From positions 13,458 through 71,066 of the forward strand of contig JAKFVU010000009.1 of NCBI GenBank assembly GCA_021732025.1: a DNA stretch of 57,609 bases, in the 5' to 3' direction. The DNA comes from Candidatus Obscuribacterales bacterium. GTDB lineage: Bacteria; Cyanobacteriota; Vampirovibrionia; Obscuribacterales; Obscuribacteraceae. Positions within the stretch are counted from its first letter, which is position 1, and each line of letters starts with the position of its first letter. The translations under genes and the position numbers were made by a program. The notes beneath the pieces were generated by a model. It made no database searches and was not told where the DNA came from. It saw only the letters and a program-made list of their open reading frames with translations. This document shows positions 55,401 to 57,609 of the stretch, one piece after another.

Positions 55401-57609
55401 AATATTGATGGCATCAGGACCAGATAGCACGAAGTTGTTAGCGAGAAGAACGCCGCCTGCGTTGTTAATCGTTACTGTGTTGCCAGAGATACCCTGGTTA
55501 TTGCTGATACCAATTTGACCATTAACGGTATTTGTCTTAGTGCCGTCAATCGTAAACGCTGCTGCTGAACCAGAGGTGATACTGATTGGACCGGCAGAAC
55601 CGGTTCCGGTGTGAGTGTCGAGGTTGCCGACAAGAAGTACATTCTGACCACCATTCAAAGTAATGGAGCTGCCGTTACCAGTAGAGTCAGTGGCATTGGC
55701 CAATAACTGAGCCGTTGCAACCTTGAGGTTGCCTGGGGTCGAGAGGTTAACCTGACCACCGTTGAAGCCAGTTGCTGAGATCTTGAAGTTGCCGACACTA
55801 TTACCGACAGTCAGACCTTGAGCCGTTGAGCCAAAGAGATTGAGATCAACTGAGCCCCCATTGTTGCCAGCACTCGTGCCACCATTGGCAGAAAGCAAGA
55901 AAGGAGTAGTTCTTACGACCGAGCCATTGTAGACAATGTTACTGGCGTTGATATTGATGGCTCCACCGTTGCCGGAGCTGTCAGGCACTAGGACAATGCT
56001 ATTGAGCGGGCTTGTGAAATTACCGCCAGCTGCTACAGAGAAATTACCGAGTTGATTGAGATTGGAGAACGGATTATTAACGCCGCCACCGACTGTAATG
56101 TTTCCTGCCGACTGAAGTGTCAGAGCTGCTCCATGACCAGTAGTGAATCCACCAGTTGCCCCGTTGACGGTTAGATCACCGCTTGCCGGTCCTTCAAATG
56201 CCATCTGTGTTGCGGCCGAAATTGAACCAAGATTATTGACGGTCGAAGCTTGCAATCTCAGGCTGTCAGCACTGGCGATGTTACCGCCTGCAGAGTTAGT
56301 GATAGTACCGCTACCAGCCAACAACTGCATGCCTGAACCACTTATAGTTCCAGCATTCGAAATCGGACCGTTGGCAGCACTGGCATCAAGTGTCGTTGCA
56401 CCACCTGTCAGAGAGGCTCCAGCACTATTCGTTATACCGGCTGCACCGCCAGCAATAAGAGAAAGCGCACCACCAGAAGCGACTGAACCAGAATTGCTAA
56501 TGCCTTGAGCATTTACCGAAGCTGATGTTGCTGTTATAGCACCAGAATTTGTGAAGGTATCACCTGTGACGGCTAAATCACCAGCTGCTATCGTGCCCGT
56601 GTTGGCAACAGCTCCTGTTGCACTAATAGCACTCACACCATTCATGGTGCCGTTATTAGTGACTTGCTGCCCGGATGCAGTGAGATTGTTTCCAGTAACA
56701 GTGCCGTAGTTAGTTACAGACTGACCAGAGAGTGCAACATTGTCGCCAGATACATTCACAGCTGTATTGCTGGGGCTTCCAATCGAAAGGTCACCACCAG
56801 CAACGATGTTCAGCGAATTGGTATCAACAAAATTGTTGAGTAAGGCCAAATTACCGCCAGCAGTAATCGAATCTGTACCACCAGGAGTTGCGGTAGTCGC
56901 AATTGACACGGCACCGATGTTTGTCGCCAGATGCAAGCTGTCGGTAGTCATACCGTTCCCAAGCGCAACTGTGTAAGTGGCAGAGTTGAGATTGATGTCG
57001 CTCGCTGTCACTGAAGAGCCAGCATTCAAAGCAATGCCGCCACCAGACTGAACATTGACTTGCGTTGCAGTAGATTTTCCAAGTGAACCATTGAGCGCGA
57101 CGTTCGAAGCATTTACAGCTTCAATATTGACGTTGTTGGCAGCTATTGGGCCATTAACAGTGACGGCCCCTGCAACCGTGTCAATCAGATTGAAGCTTGT
57201 GCCAGCAGAAGCATTAACAGTGGTTGCCTGTGCTGTTTCGACATCGACAGAACCATTGGCAGCACGAGCTGTCAAAGTGGCACCACTAACTTGCAGCCTG
57301 CGAGCAGAACCTATCGAGCCGTTTGTGCTTGTAAAGCTTGTGCTTGTTCCATTTATGCCTGTGTTGTTGGCATTAGCATCAATATTTCCAGTGGCTGCTA
57401 CTGTTACAGCACCAGCTCCGTTGCCGAGCACGGCTAGAGCGTTATTGGCAGAATTGAGCAAGACATTACCCACTAATCCATTGTTGCTGATTAACACATT
57501 TGTGAAGTCAGCTTGTGGAATATTGAGCTGAGATGCTTGCGAAGCTACCGACAAGGTGCCCGTAGATGCTGTAGGTGCGTTCACAGTCACTGCATCTGTG
57601 CTGCTGTCG
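52428..57609 (-). CDS. Filamentous-haemagglutinin-like adhesin, 5' end outside window
   Basis: More than 1720 residues; the frame is open to the window edge, so the N-terminus (signal and TPS domain, if any) is missing. Nearly all of it is beta-helix-like repeats rich in Asn, Gly, Ser, Thr and Ala (TNSGAITATSASVNA, NNGTMNGVSAISATG, TINIAAKTL), as in haemagglutinin-type adhesins. The C-terminal ~170 residues differ: TPYGSVGIAAGSVAL, GLAVYDL and VVLTSGN then LIPGRSAVLTH resemble a FecR-like domain, followed by a helical tail. It would be a surface or released adhesin. The next gene, coupled by a one-base overlap, encodes a probable outer-membrane protein. Confidence 0.8.
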   Translation of the reverse strand, partial: DSSTDAVTVNAPTASTGTLSVASQASQLNIPQADFTNVLISNNGLVGNVLLNSANNALAVLGNGAGAVTVAATGNIDANANNTGINGTSTSFTSTNGSIGSARRLQVSGATLTARAANGSVDVETAQATTVNASAGTSFNLIDTVAGAVTVNGPIAANNVNIEAVNASNVALNGSLGKSTATQVNVQSGGGIALNAGSSVTASDINLNSATYTVALGNGMTTDSLHLATNIGAVSIATTATPGGTDSITAGGNLALLNNFVDTNSLNIVAGGDLSIGSPSNTAVNVSGDNVALSGQSVTNYGTVTGNNLTASGQQVTNNGTMNGVSAISATGAVANTGTIAAGDLAVTGDTFTNSGAITATSASVNAQGISNSGSVASGGALSLIAGGAAGITNSAGASLTGGATTLDASAANGPISNAGTISGSGMQLLAGSGTITNSAGGNIASADSLRLQASTVNNLGSISAATQMAFEGPASGDLTVNGATGGFTTGHGAALTLQSAGNITVGGGVNNPFSNLNQLGNFSVAAGGNFTSPLNSIVLVPDSSGNGGAININASNIVYNGSVVRTTPFLLSANGGTSAGNNGGSVDLNLFGSTAQGLTVGNSVGNFKISATGFNGGQVNLSTPGNLKVATAQLLANATDSTGNGSSITLNGGQNVLLVGNLDTHTGTGSAGPISITSGSAAAFTIDGTKTNTVNGQIGISNNQGISGNTVTINNAGGVLLANNFVLSGPDAININGSGLTNNGKVNTDNLNIIASGNGNLTTGGTGTYQNPPMQTLSLTSVNGNFNVSGNVPTANTVNISATNGTVAFAGSTGAINAAVDASGNGGTINIAAKTLTSSDLELNARGTTGSGGNVNINLTGTTALKVENGEVEIDVRNANGQAGGNVTIANGGNISIDARYLEMGSNFAAGQGANLSLTGAKVYMDHTNELPNTLHNLTLASNSSSAFNLGGASSSGNGIGDNNRTLRADNIVISNSNGAIVRGNNSSVAAGTVSLSASGDIGKSNTPLVVNTPVLAVNSTGGGAYINLRTAPNTDFVASVANTLKLDSTGSINTNDVVSAGALDLKASGINGGNLLSTTASTIAATTTLGDLRLTSLQAGPTSLGVLSAPGVIEVESQGTIQTSQAISSSSAITLNSIAGGIAVGNTITTPGTVSLAAHGGTIEDVSGGSGGYKVAGQSVQLTTAGSNIGSAGRAFRTSAQSLVVDTTSGGDVYLTNTNPAANGTVILASVNAGSLHFNEANSANNNHGILVVGAVHTNTGEISISSKDQVLQVSPGSLITTDDGNITLQNTYSANGSNRPSIAIGDSAYIHGSSFGSLNTGNVYIVLGNVPSDSALRPGVAPTGGSPTINGTVFFGTASNPNGSITTGEAVGLYGLDRNLVFNTGNQPSSQITVGNNVNIIADPPLAPGVTVADFGTMHYSPTGVNASIAAAATAGANTNNTSNALPAITASSMQSASSPLNAGQTAATSGVRSLSEVASAALSTLPEAVGSALTRYLSAPNNNSLASLLSVSGINQIPQKSSVISGNVASSRTDTKLAGTVSNAVRHQVDTGAMLLAPERNTIIETPYGSVGIAAGSVALLIAFDKGLAVYDLHDNRKDSVVLTSGNHSTSLIPGRSAVLTHSSVKTFEDINPVRFVGYRRMSSRAVSEQTKLYQAEFEVLSMVRGLKPLSSLSSSTNPKTRKTVDNLLKTAAILLEMGRGGEHFSYYVPKEMMAYAGRKNH

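Overview
This is a chromosomal stretch of a diderm (Gram-negative-type) bacterium. It encodes outer-membrane and secreted proteins, a lipoprotein, a TonB-C-terminal protein, a periplasmic alpha-2-macroglobulin and a filamentous-haemagglutinin-like adhesin. The mixture of large secreted proteins, TPR proteins and toxin-like modular proteins brings to mind Vampirovibrionia/Melainabacteria such as Obscuribacterales. That placement is inference only; no marker gene in the window fixes the taxonomy.

Layout. (1) 1-4000: a small secreted protein, a DUF4173 membrane protein translationally coupled to a DUF6891-like protein, then tRNA-Leu(UAG) with a strong terminator. (2) 4.5-23.1 kb: a dense defence island just downstream of the tRNA. 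It holds a NERD-nuclease/STAND-type NTPase, a four-gene type I restriction-modification operon (hsdR-hsdM-hsdS plus an OLD-like AAA/TOPRIM ATPase), an unfamiliar run of FAD oxidoreductase/pseudo-protease fusion, small unknown protein and HEPN-domain protein, a second OLD-type ATPase-nuclease and an HNH endonuclease. No integrase or transposase was seen. (3) 23.2-30.9 kb: a TPR protein, a multiply frameshifted and truncated TM0106/YprB-type nuclease relic, an XRE-ImmA/IrrE plus PIN module lying between two imperfect copies of a 44-bp direct repeat, two unusual tandem-repeat arrays and an AAA+ ATPase. (4) 31-36 kb: a TPR-TonB protein, a DUF2314 lipoprotein, and a toxin-like modular protein followed by two intact and one decayed copy of a small immunity-like protein. 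(5) 36-39.3 kb: a galactose operon (frameshifted galM-like gene, galT, galK). (6) 39.3-44.3 kb: a paralogous membrane protein, an Ivy-type lysozyme inhibitor, an M28 peptidase, a second toxin-like protein with a C39/papain-like C-terminus and a small partner, a gene cut by an in-frame stop and a universal stress protein. (7) 44.4-57.6 kb: alpha-2-macroglobulin, a Het-C/phospholipase-C-fold-like protein, a secreted patatin, and a probable outer-membrane barrel protein coupled to a very large adhesin that runs off the window.

Most interesting points. The two modular proteins at 34.2-35.9 and 41.8-43.1 kb share a central module (motifs NAINDPLF and NPEGSTE) but have unrelated C-termini, and each is followed by a small gene; this looks like a polymorphic toxin-immunity family. 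A symmetric six-copy TGTCGA palindrome cluster lies between the first of these loci and the gal operon. The 15.8-19.8 kb three-gene run is a candidate uncharacterised defence system. All functional statements rest on motif recognition by eye; no database search was possible.
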